A stretch of DNA of 64,000 nt from Sinorhizobium medicae (GTDB taxonomy: Bacteria > Pseudomonadota > Alphaproteobacteria > Rhizobiales > Rhizobiaceae). The DNA lies in the NCBI RefSeq assembly GCF_007827695.1, contig NZ_VITA01000012.1:124001-188000 (forward strand). Direction: 5' to 3'. The notes beneath the pieces are model-generated. The model worked only from the letters and a program-made list of their open reading frames with translations. It made no database searches and was not told where the DNA came from. The translations under genes were made by a program, and so were the position numbers. Below, piece after piece: positions 48,803 through 57,717 of the stretch (position 1 is its first letter; each line of letters starts with the position of its first letter).

Positions 48803-49200
48803 CAGCGCGCCACCGAACCTGTTTTGATATTGTCGGCCTCGATGACTGCGGCGATGCTGTCTGCCGCCGCCTTGTCCTTGGCCTTCTTATCCTCTTCGGA
48901 AGGGGGCAGATCGGCCCTCAGCATCGGCAACTCCTCCGGTTGCGCAAGCTGCGTCGAGGGGGTCGGCGCGAGTTGCAGGTCGGCGGCAAAGACGGTCACC
49001 AGCCTCTCAAGCCGGTTCGGCTGGGTCAGAAGCGCCCAATCGGCCTTGAGCAGATCGATCGTATCCTCTTCAAGCTTTATGGCCGCGTCGAGCCTGCGCA
49101 CCTCTTCAAGCTTGTTCTCAGCCTTATGCTTGATCGTATAGGTGACCGTTGCGGCCGCCGTCATGATGACGATCAGGACAACATCGAGCGTTCTGAGCAT
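48802..49200 (-). CDS. ftsL: Divisome protein FtsL
   Basis: A 132-residue bitopic protein: a short N-terminus, one membrane helix (LDVVLIVIMTAAATVTYTI), then a periplasmic leucine-zipper-like coiled coil (ENKLEEVRRLDAAIKLEEDTIDLLKADWALL) ending in TQPNRLERLV, the usual FtsL box. A charged, low-complexity tail follows. It is identified mainly by this pattern and its position between rsmH (six bases upstream) and ftsI. GGAG precedes the ATG. Confidence 0.88.
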   Translation of the reverse strand: MLRTLDVVLIVIMTAAATVTYTIKHKAENKLEEVRRLDAAIKLEEDTIDLLKADWALLTQPNRLERLVTVFAADLQLAPTPSTQLAQPEELPMLRADLPPSEEDKKAKDKAAADSIAAVIEADNIKTGSVAR

Positions 49201-49206
49201 CGTCTC

Positions 49207-50232
49207 CTAGCCCCCCAGTCTTGCAAGGCTTGCCAGTTCCGGCAGGTTGAAAATGGACAAATCGGCACCCGGCGACGGAGCTGCTGTTCGTATTCCGGCT
49301 CTCAGCTTCGCGGACCGGGCACGCGGATTGCGTGACGCCTCTTCATCGCTCGCCGATACCATAGGCTTGCCGACTGGCGCGAAGGTTGCGGCGCGCGCCG
49401 TCACCAACGGCAAATGGCGGGAACCGCCCGCCTTGCCGGAGCGATCCTGGAAAAACGTCTTAACGATCCTGTCCTCGAGTGAATGAAAGGAGACGACAAC
49501 AAGTCTACCGCCGGGCTTCAGCGCCCGTTCGGCCGCAAAGAGCGCAGCTGCAAGTTCGCCGAGCTCGTCATTGACGAAGATGCGCAGCGCCTGGAAGACG
49601 CGCGTTGCCGGGTGAATCTTATCTTTCGCCTTACGCGGCGTCACCGTCTCGATAAGATTGGCGAGATCGCGCGTGGTCTCGAACGGAGCCTCGGCGCGTC
49701 GCTTTTCGATGGTACGCGCAATTCGTCCGGCCTGCTTCTCCTCGCCGAGAAAGCCGAAGATGCGAATAAGATCCGAGACCTTCGCGCGATTGACGACATC
49801 GGCTGCGGAGACGCCGGCGGCCGACATGCGCATGTCGAGCGGCCCCTTCTTCTGAAAAGAAAAGCCACGCTCCGCCTCGTCTATCTGCATCGACGAAACG
49901 CCGACGTCCAGCACGACGCCGTCGAGACCCTCGGCGGGCGCATGCTCGGCGAGGCCGGAAAAACGGGAATGGATAAGGCTGAGCCGGCCGCCGCTGGCGC
50001 TTACCATCGACTGCCCGGCGGCGATCGCCGTCGGATCCCGGTCCAGGGCGATGACCTCGGCACCTGCATCGAGGATGGCGGACGCGTAACCGCCGGCACC
50101 GAACGTGCCATCGAGAATAACTTTGCCCGGAGCGGGTTCAAGAGCTGCTAGAACTTCCTCGAGGAGGACGGGAATGTGACGAACCGGTCCGCCATCGGCT
50201 TCAGAAGTCCTGCCGCCTTGATCCGTCACCAT
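49207..50232 (-). CDS. rsmH: 16S rRNA m4C1402 methyltransferase RsmH (MraW)
   Basis: A 341-residue SAM-dependent methyltransferase that modifies C1402 of 16S rRNA. It carries [13 protein letters not shown], the SAM motif [54 protein letters not shown] (split here only for description), the LDMRM motif and the C-terminal [16 protein letters not shown]. Start is the ATG at 50232 ([15 protein letters not shown]) with GAGAGGCGGG directly upstream; the open frame continues upstream to 50976 but through mraZ and the mosaic element. ftsL follows after six bases. Confidence 0.95.
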   Translation of the reverse strand: MVTDQGGRTSEADGGPVRHIPVLLEEVLAALEPAPGKVILDGTFGAGGYASAILDAGAEVIALDRDPTAIAAGQSMVSASGGRLSLIHSRFSGLAEHAPAEGLDGVVLDVGVSSMQIDEAERGFSFQKKGPLDMRMSAAGVSAADVVNRAKVSDLIRIFGFLGEEKQAGRIARTIEKRRAEAPFETTRDLANLIETVTPRKAKDKIHPATRVFQALRIFVNDELGELAAALFAAERALKPGGRLVVVSFHSLEDRIVKTFFQDRSGKAGGSRHLPLVTARAATFAPVGKPMVSASDEEASRNPRARSAKLRAGIRTAAPSPGADLSIFNLPELASLARLGG

Positions 50233-50248
50233 CCCGCCTCTCCACTCC

Positions 50249-50350
50249 AGAGCATGTCCGCTTTTCTCAAAATCGCGGAACTGCTCTGATTTCATGTTTC
50301 CCCGCAATTCCGGACAGAAAACTGCTGCGCAGTTTTCCTGGAAATGCTCT
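50249..50350. repeat. RIME-like mosaic element between mraZ and rsmH
   Basis: 102 bp bounded by AGAGCAT and ATGCTCT. The internal segments CCGCAATTCCGGAC, GAAAACTGC and TTTTCCTGGAAATGCTCT match, in reverse orientation, the element at 63170-63269. The right end supplies the last two bases of the mraZ stop codon (T then AG). I read it as a Rhizobium-type intergenic mosaic element; this name is from memory. Confidence 0.75.
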
Positions 50351-50789
50351 ATTGCGAACGCAGCCCCCGTTGCTTGCGCCCTTCCCTGGCCTCCGCCTGC
50401 GCCCTCGCAAACGCCCGCGGCTCCCAGAGCTGAAAATGATCGCCCCGCCCTACGAATGTCACGTCGGTCGAGATACCGGTGAAGTCGCGGATGAAATCCG
50501 TCAGCATCAGCCGGCCCTCCTGGTCGAGCCTCAAATAGACGCCGCCGCCGTGAACAAGGAGCGACATCTGGTTGGCCGCATCCGAAAACGGATCCTCGGC
50601 GGACATTTGCTTTTCGAACCGGTCCAGAAGCTCTGGCCCGCCGACGCTGATCGCCGGAAAGACGAAGTCCTGGAAGCAGTATAACTCCCGCACGCCCGCC
50701 TCCGAAAGCACCGCACGGAAGATCGAAGGGACGGAGACCCGCCCCTTGGCATCGATCCGGTTCGTAACATGTGACAAGAAGCGGTTCAT
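50349..50789 (-). CDS. mraZ: Transcriptional regulator MraZ
   Basis: A 146-residue DNA-binding protein, the usual first gene of the dcw cluster and its autoregulator. Two AbrB-like (SpoVT) half-domains carry the DxxGR motifs [15 protein letters not shown] and [16 protein letters not shown]. The C-terminal tail, [10 protein letters not shown], ends at a TAG whose AG belongs to the adjacent mosaic element. TGGG boxes at 50966-51000, 177-211 bases upstream of the ATG, are its probable binding sites. Confidence 0.94.
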   Translation of the reverse strand: MNRFLSHVTNRIDAKGRVSVPSIFRAVLSEAGVRELYCFQDFVFPAISVGGPELLDRFEKQMSAEDPFSDAANQMSLLVHGGGVYLRLDQEGRLMLTDFIRDFTGISTDVTFVGRGDHFQLWEPRAFARAQAEAREGRKQRGLRSQ

Positions 50790-50965
50790 GACGCGAAACG
50801 GCCGCCCCCGACTGACGGACCATAATCATCGGCCCGCACGAACACTCGCATGACCGCGCAAAAAATCCCCGCCGGGCACATGCATGCCCGCCTGATCCTT
50901 CCATCGACGGAAGCCTCGAATTTCGCGATGACGGGCCATTGAACGGCCCTTGCGCAGTACCATTA

Positions 50966-51000
50966 TGGGATAACATGGGACCATATGGGCGTCAATGGGA
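50966..51000. promoter_or_regulatory. Four MraZ-type boxes, exact 10-bp period
   Basis: TGGGA (50966), TGGGA (50976), TGGGC (50986) and TGGGA (50996), each separated by five bases. TGGGN repeats with five-base spacers are the known MraZ operator form. They lie upstream of mraZ, on the plus strand. The rest of 50790-51226 shows no gene; a 16-bp palindrome, TTGTTAA-GT-TTAACAA, lies at 51043-51058. Confidence 0.7.
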
Positions 51001-51226
51001 TAAGCTCTTGAACAGCCTTGCGGATGATCAAATATTGATAGGTTGTTAAGTTTAACAAAGGGTTACGATCCGGACCCTAATGCCTTGGAATCCCGTTCAA
51101 AAGCGGACCGCGCCGGCAAGCCGGGTAGAACTGATTCGGTGCGCAACGATGCGAGGTGCACCGCCACTCGATGAGATCAGCAAAATCCCGGAGGGCGCTG
51201 GCGGAAGCGCAGCAGCAAAGAAAAAA

Positions 51227-51626
51227 AGCCAGTTGGCCTGTAAGCCGGGTTCTGTATGGCTCCGCCTCCGAGGAGACGAAACGTGGCAGCCATTCATCTG
51301 GGACTGCGCTTGCGCGCAGCCTCGTGCAACCCACCCGGACGACGCGCCTGGAAACCGGCTGGACGCTTGCGCGCCCGTGTCGTCCCTATTCGGTCTTGCT
51401 CCCGGTGGGGTTTGCCGTGCCGTCCATGTCGCCATGTCCGCGGTGGGCTCTTACCCCACCCTTTCACCCTTACTCCGCAAGCGGAGCGGTCTGCTTTCTG
51501 TGGCACTTTCCCTGGGGTCGCCCCCGCCGGACGTTATCCGGCACCGTGTTTCCGTGGAGCCCGGACTTTCCTCGCCCCGCGGCCTTTCGGCACTTGCGGG
51601 GCGCGGCTGCCCGGCCAACTGGCAGA
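51227..51626 (-). ncRNA. rnpB: RNase P RNA (bacterial type A)
   Basis: The catalytic RNA of RNase P, which matures tRNA 5' ends. Read on the minus strand the 5' part has GAGGAAAGTCCGGGCTCC (universal CR I) and the 3' part AGAACCCGGCTTACAGG (CR V). The outer P1 helix pairs GCCAGTTGGCC with GGCCAACTGGC (51613-51623 with 51228-51238). The sequence GGGTGAAAGGGTGGGGTAAG matches the P-loop core. A run of T residues (GCTTTTTTTC) follows as terminator. The 5' end is set from helix P1 and may be off by a few bases. It lies between dsdA and mraZ. Confidence 0.95.
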
Positions 51627-51680
51627 GGCTCATTAAACGACCGTGGCGGCTAGCGCCAGAGAAATCGGTACTGCTGTAAA

Positions 51681-53009
51681 TCATCGTGATCTGGAGGCCT
51701 GAGCAATTTCCAGGAATTGGTCGAACTGCTCCTGCGGCACAAACGATCCTCCTGTCGTCCAGACCACATGCGTTGCCTGCCGCAAGCGATCAGACAGCTT
51801 CAGCCGTTCGCAGAATGCCCGCCCCTGCGGATGCTTCACGATAAAGCCCGGCCCCGCAAAACCCGCGGCCGCAGAAGGCTCCAGGCGAAGACCCTGGACC
51901 TCGTGGGCAAGGAGCAGCCAGCGAAAGAGAGACGCATCGTCAACGGTGAAGACCCCTGCCAGCATGTTCCGCATGACTGTCGCAACGAAGGCCGACATCC
52001 GCGCGACGGCCATGCCGTCCGCCTCCGTGCTGTTCGTCAGCCCGACATCATAGACCGAGACGAGTTCCTCGGAACCACTCATCATATGGACGAGAGCGCA
52101 AGGCGACTGGACAGGCTCCACAAAGAAGCAATGCGCATTGTCGCCGAACACCTTTTTGGCACCATAGGTCACGCCGCCGGGGGCACCGCCGATGCCGCAA
52201 GGCAGATAAAGGAACAGAGGACGGTCGGCGTCGACGGCAACACCAAACGTTTGAAGCTGATCCACGAGTTCCGACGCGGCAACGCTGTAACCGAGAAACA
52301 GGCGTCGGGATTGCTCATCGTCGACGAAGTAGACCGCCGGGTCGTCCTCTGCCGCGCTGCGGGCGTTCTCCACCGCCGTGGTGTAGTCGGCCTCGTGCTG
52401 TACGACCTTCACGCCGAGCTTTCTCAATCGCTCCACCTTCCACGGTTTCGCATCCGATGACATGTGAACCGTTGCTTCGAAGCCAAGAGCACGCGCGGCG
52501 ACTCCAACGCTGAGCCCCAGATTGCCAGTGCTGCCTACGGCGATCGAATAGCTGGAGAAAAATGCCCGGGCTTCGGCGCTGGCCAGATGACGAATATCCT
52601 CCCGGTCCCCGATAAGGCCCTCGCGCCTGGCCAGTTCTTCGGCGAAAACGAAGACTTCGTAGACGCCGCCGCGTGCCTTGATCGAACCCGCTACCGGGAG
52701 CGCGCTGTCTGCCTTAGCGAAGACCCGGCCGAACTCGCCGCCGCCATAACCAAGCGCCTCACGAAGCGCGTGCAATTCTGTCAGGTCGGAGCGTATTGCA
52801 CCCGCTGTCTTCTTCAATTCGGGGAAACAGGTCTCGAGGAGCGGCGCCAGGCGCTCCCAGTCAGACTGTGCCACATCGACCTGATCGGGAACGAGCGGCA
52901 GGCAGGTATCGCCGATTGCATCGTCGCGGTACAGAGAATTGATCCAAAGGGTCGGGCGGGCTGAAAGCACATCGCTACGGGCCGGATCATTCGGGAGCTG
53001 AAGTGTCAT
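51681..53009 (-). CDS. dsdA: D-serine dehydratase (D-serine ammonia-lyase)
   Basis: A 442-residue PLP enzyme converting D-serine to pyruvate and ammonia. The PLP lysine is K111 in PVAGSIKARGGVYEV; the phosphate-binding loop is SIAVGSTGNLGLSVGVAARALG; LPCGIGGAPGGVTYG is the second glycine loop and VGLTNSTEADGMAVAR is typical of DsdA. The length equals E. coli DsdA. Start is the ATG at 53009 (MTLQLPNDPARS) after GAGGAC. It is the last gene of the glyA-like/folD/purU/dadA/dsdA series, 50 bases after dadA. It could also act slowly on D-threonine. Confidence 0.93.
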   Translation of the reverse strand: MTLQLPNDPARSDVLSARPTLWINSLYRDDAIGDTCLPLVPDQVDVAQSDWERLAPLLETCFPELKKTAGAIRSDLTELHALREALGYGGGEFGRVFAKADSALPVAGSIKARGGVYEVFVFAEELARREGLIGDREDIRHLASAEARAFFSSYSIAVGSTGNLGLSVGVAARALGFEATVHMSSDAKPWKVERLRKLGVKVVQHEADYTTAVENARSAAEDDPAVYFVDDEQSRRLFLGYSVAASELVDQLQTFGVAVDADRPLFLYLPCGIGGAPGGVTYGAKKVFGDNAHCFFVEPVQSPCALVHMMSGSEELVSVYDVGLTNSTEADGMAVARMSAFVATVMRNMLAGVFTVDDASLFRWLLLAHEVQGLRLEPSAAAGFAGPGFIVKHPQGRAFCERLKLSDRLRQATHVVWTTGGSFVPQEQFDQFLEIAQASRSR

Positions 53010-53059
53010 GTCGTCCTCGTGTTTTGGGGGGCTACGAATGCTGCTCGCGCTGGAGTCGC

Positions 53060-54310
53060 TTAGCCATACCTGGCAATGGCGAGATCGGTGGCATCGATCT
53101 CCAGCTTGCGGTCGCTGACGAGATCGGCGATCACGCGGGCCGATCCGGAACTCATCGTCCAACCCAGAGTGCCGTGACCGGTATTAAGGAAGAGCCCGGC
53201 GATCCTGGTCGGGCCAATCACCGGCGTGCCGTCGGGCGTCATCGGACGCAGCCCGGACCAGAAGGAGCCCTTCGCGGCATCGCCGCCCGGGAACAGGTCC
53301 ATGACCGAATGTTCCAGCGTGCGTCGGCGCGCAATGCCGAGGTCGTTGGTATAGCCGGAGATCTCGGCCATGCCTCCGACGCGGATGCGATCGCCGAGGC
53401 GGGTGATGGCAATCTTGTAGGTTTCGTCCATCACCGTCGATACCGGTGCGCGCGAAGCGTCCGCAATCGGAATGGTCAGCGAGTAGCCCTTTACCGGATA
53501 GACCGGCAGGCGAATGCCGAAGCGCCGCACGAGCAGCGGCGAATAGCTGCCGAGTGCGACCACCACCGCATCGGCGGCGCGCCGTCCCTTGGAGGTGACG
53601 ACGCCGTGCACCCGGCCGCCATCGACTTCCAGCGCCCTGATCTCCGTGCCGTAATCGAAGCAAACGCCGAGTTTTTCCGCCCTCCCCGCCAGCGCATTAG
53701 CGAATTTGAAGCAGTCGCCGGTTTCGTCCTGCGGCGTTAGCAGGCCGCCGACGATCTTGTCGCGCACGCGCCCCAGCGCCGGCTCCGCACGGATGCAGCC
53801 GTCGCGGTCGAGCACCTCGTAGGGGATACCGTCGGCGGCGAGCGCGCTGATGTCCTTGGCCGACGCGTCGAGCTGCGCCTCGGTGCGAAACAATTGCAGC
53901 GTGCCTTGCATTCGCTCGTCATAGGTGATTGCCGTCTCCTCGCGCAGGGCAGCGAGCGACGTGCGGCTGTAGTCGGCAAGCCGCAGCATGCGGCTCTTGT
54001 TGACCGCATAACGCCGGGAGGTGCAATTGGAGAGCATTTTCGCCATCCAGCTGAGCATGGCCGCATCGATCCTGGGGCGAAGGATCAGCGGCGCGTGCTG
54101 CATGAAGAGCCATTTCAGCGCCTTCATCGGAATGCCGGGCGCAGCCCAAGGGGAACAATAGCCGAAGGAGACTTCGCCGGCATTGGCAAAGCTGGTCTCA
54201 AGTGCCGGGCCCGGCTGACGATCGATGACCGTCACTTCGTGTCCCGCCCTGGAGAGCTGATAGGCCGATGTGACGCCGATGATGCCGGCGCCGAGAACGA
54301 TGACTTTCAT
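53060..54310 (-). CDS. dadA: D-amino-acid dehydrogenase (DadA-type)
   Basis: A 416-residue FAD protein of the DAO family that oxidises D-amino acids, best D-alanine, to 2-oxo acids and passes electrons to the respiratory chain at the inner membrane. The FAD-binding motif is [43 protein letters not shown] is a DadA hallmark; the C-terminus has [25 protein letters not shown]. The length matches DadA (about 432 in E. coli). It starts at the ATG at 54310, 59 bases after the purU stop. In this cluster D-alanine could come from the SHMT-like enzyme encoded at 56305-57582. Confidence 0.92.
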   Translation of the reverse strand: MKVIVLGAGIIGVTSAYQLSRAGHEVTVIDRQPGPALETSFANAGEVSFGYCSPWAAPGIPMKALKWLFMQHAPLILRPRIDAAMLSWMAKMLSNCTSRRYAVNKSRMLRLADYSRTSLAALREETAITYDERMQGTLQLFRTEAQLDASAKDISALAADGIPYEVLDRDGCIRAEPALGRVRDKIVGGLLTPQDETGDCFKFANALAGRAEKLGVCFDYGTEIRALEVDGGRVHGVVTSKGRRAADAVVVALGSYSPLLVRRFGIRLPVYPVKGYSLTIPIADASRAPVSTVMDETYKIAITRLGDRIRVGGMAEISGYTNDLGIARRRTLEHSVMDLFPGGDAAKGSFWSGLRPMTPDGTPVIGPTRIAGLFLNTGHGTLGWTMSSGSARVIADLVSDRKLEIDATDLAIARYG

Positions 54311-54369
54311 GATGTACCCGAAATCAAGGCGAACGGTTGTGGCGCTGCGGCTCCGGCTCGACGGGCGCT

Positions 54370-55266
54370 TCAGCCCATGCGCTCGGATGCAAAGGAGCCC
54401 GGCGACGGCGGGAAGACGATGGTCTTGTTGCCGTTCAGGAAAACGCGGCCATGGATATGCGCATGGATCGCCCGCGCCAGAACCTGGCTTTCCACGTCGC
54501 GTCCGAGGCTTACATAATCGTCGGCGCTCTGGGCGTGCGTCACCCGGACGGTCTCCTGCTCGATGATGGGGCCTTCATCCAGGTCCGCGGTCACGTAGTG
54601 CGATGTCGCGCCGATCAATTTAACGCCCCGCTCGAAAGCCTGCTTATAAGGGTTCGCGCCCTTGAAGGACGGCAGGAACGAATGGTGGATATTGATGATG
54701 CGTCCTGACATCTTCCTGCACATCCCGTCGGAGAGGACCTGCATATAGCGCGCGAGCACGATGAGCTCCGCACCCGTCTCATCCACTATGCGCATCTGCT
54801 CGGCTTCCGCCGCCAGCTTGTTTTCCCTGGTGACCTTGATGTGGTGGAAGGGAATGTCATGGTTCACGACGATCTTCTGATAGTCGAAATGGTTGGAGAT
54901 GACGCCCACGATGTCGATCGGCAGGGCGCCAATGCGCCAGCGGTAGAGCAGGTCGTTGAGGCAATGACCGAAGCGCGACACCATGAGGATAACCTTGCGC
55001 TTTGCCGTCTCGTCGAAGAATTCGGCATCCGCTTCGTATTCCGCGGCGATGTCGGCGAAGCCTTCGCGCAAAAGCTCGAGGGTGTGACCTTCCTCCGGCT
55101 GGAAGCTCACGCGCATGAAATACCGCCCGGTGCTTTTGTCGTCGAATTGGGCGCTGTCGGAGATATTGCAGCCGTTGTTGGATAGATAGGTCGCGATGGC
55201 AGCAGTCACCCCCCGGATGGACGGGCAGGCGACACGCAATGCATAGCGATTGGAGGGGACGGGCAT
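54370..55266 (-). CDS. purU: Formyltetrahydrofolate deformylase PurU
   Basis: A 298-residue enzyme hydrolysing 10-formyl-THF to formate and THF. An N-terminal ACT domain ([23 protein letters not shown]) is followed by the formyltransferase-like domain with [15 protein letters not shown], the catalytic [16 protein letters not shown] and [16 protein letters not shown] motifs. The length is normal. AAAGGATC lies upstream of the ATG at 55266. It follows folD after 21 bases, so the two act in one transcript: FolD makes 10-formyl-THF and PurU releases the carbon as formate. Confidence 0.94.
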   Translation of the reverse strand: MPVPSNRYALRVACPSIRGVTAAIATYLSNNGCNISDSAQFDDKSTGRYFMRVSFQPEEGHTLELLREGFADIAAEYEADAEFFDETAKRKVILMVSRFGHCLNDLLYRWRIGALPIDIVGVISNHFDYQKIVVNHDIPFHHIKVTRENKLAAEAEQMRIVDETGAELIVLARYMQVLSDGMCRKMSGRIINIHHSFLPSFKGANPYKQAFERGVKLIGATSHYVTADLDEGPIIEQETVRVTHAQSADDYVSLGRDVESQVLARAIHAHIHGRVFLNGNKTIVFPPSPGSFASERMG

Positions 55267-55287
55267 CGGACGATCCTTTCGGGCCGC

Positions 55288-56181
55288 TCAATCGATATTG
55301 ACGGCGTGCTGACGGCAGAAGGCCGTCAGGGTATTCGACAGCAGGCAGGCGATTGTCATGGGGCCGACCCCGCCGGGCACGGGCGTAATGGCACCGGCAT
55401 GGCCGGCTTCCTCGAAGGCAACGTCGCCGACGATGCGCGACTTGCCCTCCGCTTCGACGCGGTTAATCCCGACATCGATGACCACGGCCCCGGGCTTGAT
55501 CCAGTCGCCACGTACCAGGCCCGGCCGTCCCACCGCGACGATGAGGATATCCGCTTCCCGACAAAGCTCCGGCGCGTTGCGCGTGCGCGAATGCGCGATC
55601 GTCACCGTGCAGCTTTCGGCAAGCAGCAGTTGCACCATCGGCCGGCCGACTATGTTGGACTTGCCCAGAACGACCGCGTGGAGCCCCGACAGGTTCGCGC
55701 CGAGGCGGTCTTTCAGCAGTAAAAGGCAGCCGAGCGGTGTGCAGGGCACGAGTGCCGGTTGGCCGGTCGCAAGGCGTCCGGCATTGGAAATGTGAAAGCC
55801 GTCGACGTCTTTGTTCGGGTTGATCTCCTGAATGACGGCGTTGGCGTCGAGATGTGCCGGCAGAGGCAATTGAACGAGGATGCCGTGTACGGCGGGATCG
55901 ACGTTCAGCCGGTCGATCAGCGCCATCAGTTCTTCCTGCGTGGTTTCTGCCGGAAGCTCGTATTTGAATGAAGCGATGCCGGCGGCAAGGGTCTGGCGAT
56001 GCTTCGACCCGACATAGACTCTGCTTGCAGGGTCTTCGCCGACGAGCACGACGGCAAGGCCGGGAACCTGCCCGGTCTCTTCCTCCAGTTTCTTCACCCT
56101 GGCCGTGATATCGTCCAGCAGTCCGGCGGCGAACCGTTTGCCGTCAATGATCGCACGATCGGCGATTCTATCCATTCCCAT
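55288..56181 (-). CDS. folD: Methylene-THF dehydrogenase/cyclohydrolase FolD
   Basis: A 297-residue bifunctional enzyme taking 5,10-methylene-THF to 10-formyl-THF with NADP. The family motifs are [16 protein letters not shown] (with the catalytic Lys region), [48 protein letters not shown] and the closing [20 protein letters not shown] chose the ATG at 56181 because AAAGGAA lies five bases upstream; a TTG at 56202 would add seven residues. It is probably a second FolD used for catabolism, since it lies with purU and the SHMT-like gene. Confidence 0.94.
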   Translation of the reverse strand: MGMDRIADRAIIDGKRFAAGLLDDITARVKKLEEETGQVPGLAVVLVGEDPASRVYVGSKHRQTLAAGIASFKYELPAETTQEELMALIDRLNVDPAVHGILVQLPLPAHLDANAVIQEINPNKDVDGFHISNAGRLATGQPALVPCTPLGCLLLLKDRLGANLSGLHAVVLGKSNIVGRPMVQLLLAESCTVTIAHSRTRNAPELCREADILIVAVGRPGLVRGDWIKPGAVVIDVGINRVEAEGKSRIVGDVAFEEAGHAGAITPVPGGVGPMTIACLLSNTLTAFCRQHAVNID

Positions 56182-56231
56182 GGGGATTCCTTTCGCGTTC
56201 AACGGACCGGGCGCACCGGCTGCAGCAAGTT

Positions 56232-56280
56232 AGAGCGGGATGCGGGCGGACAACCGAGCACACTTTTCCTCATCCCGCTC
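56232..56280. repeat. AGAGCGGGATG-type intergenic palindrome
   Basis: AGAGCGGGATG pairs with CATCCCGCTC around CGGGCGGACAACCGAGCACACTTTTCCT, described in two parts (CGGGCGG, CACACTTTTCCT). It lies in the 123-base gap between the SHMT-like gene and folD. It is a different sequence from the AGAGCAT elements but has the same layout. It resembles a dispersed rhizobial repeat known to me from memory. Confidence 0.6.
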
Positions 56281-56304
56281 CGCCTGTACGGCTATCGCCC
56301 GCGT

Positions 56305-57582
56305 TCAGTGACCGTAGACGGGAAAGGCAGCCGTCAGTTCAGCCACCTTCGTCTTCGCAGCCTCGACGCTAAGGTCGGCATTGCCGGCAGCTTCCGCCTC
56401 GATGAGGTCTGCGATGATGGTGCCGAGCGTTCGGAATTCGTCTTCCTTCATGCCGCGTGTCGTGGCCGCGGAGACGCCGAGGCGCATACCCAACCATTCC
56501 GGCGGACGCGGGCTGTCGTTCGGGATCGGGTTCTTGTTGGCCGTGATGTTGGCACGGGCCAGCAGATCCTCGGCCTGCTTGCCGATCAAGCCCTTGCTCG
56601 ACAGGTCGACAAGTACGATGTGGGTGTCCGTGCCGCCGGAGACGACCCGTACTCCACGGGCCATGAGGACATCGGCGAGAACCCGCGCATTGGTTTTCAC
56701 TTGCGCCGCATAGACCTTGAAATCGTCGCGAAGCGCCTCACCGAGGCAGATCGCCTTGGCCGCCAGCACATTGCTGTGGAGCGATCCCTGGACCCCCGGG
56801 AACACCGCGGACTGGAGCTTCTTGAACCAGGCTTCGTTGTTGGTGAGGATCAGTCCCCCGCGCGGGCCGCGCAGCGTCTTGGTCGTCGTGCAGGTGACGA
56901 TATCGGCGTGCGGGAACGGCGAAGGATGGACCCCGCCTGCCACGAGACCGGCGATATGCGCCATGTCTACCAGGAACCAGGCGCCAACCTTTTTTGCAAT
57001 ATTGCCCATGCGTTCGAAATCGAGTTCGCGCGGATAGGCCGAGCCGCCGGTGATCAGGAGTGTCGGACGCACCTCTTCGGCGATCCGCTCCAGTTCGTCA
57101 TAATCGATGACTTCGGTTTCCGGGTTCACATTGTAGTTGTGGGGTTCGAACCAGCGGCCCGAAAGATTGCCCTTCATGCCGTGCGACAGGTGACCGCCTG
57201 CCGCAAGGTCAAGCGAAAGAACCTTGTCCCCCGGCGTCAGGAGCAGGAAGAATACGGCGAGGTTTGCCTGAGTGCCCGAATGCGGCTGGACATTGGCATA
57301 TGCGCAGCCGAAAAGCTGCTTCGCCCGGTCGATTGCGGCCTGCTCCACCACATCGACGAACTGGCCTCCACCGTGGAAGCGGTTTCCCGGGTAACCTTCC
57401 AGGGTCTTGTTCGTCATCTCGTGGCCAAGCGCATCGAGAACGGCCCGGCTGACGATGTTCTCCGAAGCGATGAGTTCGATCTGGTCCTGCTGGCGCTTGC
57501 GTTCATTGTCGATGGCCTGCGCGACCAATGGGTCGCGTTCGTGAACCGGCGCATTGAAATAAGCCTTCGTGTATTCGGTCAT
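56305..57582 (-). CDS. SHMT-family enzyme, predicted alpha-methylserine hydroxymethyltransferase
   Basis: A 425-residue PLP enzyme clearly of the GlyA family (IELIASEN, YANVQPHSGTQANLAV, LVDMAHIAGLVAGG, PLP lysine K235 in TTTKTLRGPRGG). Against E. coli GlyA three active-site residues differ: Tyr55 is T60 (NKTLEGYPG), Tyr65 is H70 (NRFHGGG), and His228 before the PLP lysine is T234. Glu57 (E62) is kept. Thr at the first site is, as I recall, the mark of alpha-methylserine hydroxymethyltransferase, which forms D-alanine and methylene-THF. Context (folD, purU, dadA, dsdA, importer) agrees. A plain SHMT is the alternative. The first gene of its operon; the ATG at 57582. Confidence 0.85.
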   Translation of the reverse strand: MTEYTKAYFNAPVHERDPLVAQAIDNERKRQQDQIELIASENIVSRAVLDALGHEMTNKTLEGYPGNRFHGGGQFVDVVEQAAIDRAKQLFGCAYANVQPHSGTQANLAVFFLLLTPGDKVLSLDLAAGGHLSHGMKGNLSGRWFEPHNYNVNPETEVIDYDELERIAEEVRPTLLITGGSAYPRELDFERMGNIAKKVGAWFLVDMAHIAGLVAGGVHPSPFPHADIVTCTTTKTLRGPRGGLILTNNEAWFKKLQSAVFPGVQGSLHSNVLAAKAICLGEALRDDFKVYAAQVKTNARVLADVLMARGVRVVSGGTDTHIVLVDLSSKGLIGKQAEDLLARANITANKNPIPNDSPRPPEWLGMRLGVSAATTRGMKEDEFRTLGTIIADLIEAEAAGNADLSVEAAKTKVAELTAAFPVYGH

Positions 57583-57717
57583 GACCTGTCTCCGGACGGA
57601 AAGATGATGAGAACTCGAGGAAGGCTAGCGGCCGCATCGATCCAGAAAAAGTTAATAATATTTGCACATATGTTCTGATCTGCTAATGATTTGAGGGGCT
57701 GATTTCAGGAGTGGACG
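57583..57717. promoter_or_regulatory. Divergent promoter between the SHMT-like gene and lysR
   Basis: 135 bases between opposed starts. An AT-rich core at 57650-57690 holds the palindrome ACATATGT (57666-57673) and T-N11-A type arrangements expected for a LysR-type operator. It should serve both the catabolic operon and the regulator. Confidence 0.5.

Noticed and set aside
49207-50976. RsmH frame open upstream through mraZ
   Set aside because: The upstream part has no methyltransferase similarity and crosses the mosaic element; the ATG at 50232 has a good ribosome-binding site.
51043-51058. TTGTTAA-GT-TTAACAA palindrome considered as a CtrA site
   Set aside because: The two TTAA elements are two bases apart, not seven, so it does not fit the CtrA arrangement. 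It is recorded only as a palindrome upstream of mraZ.
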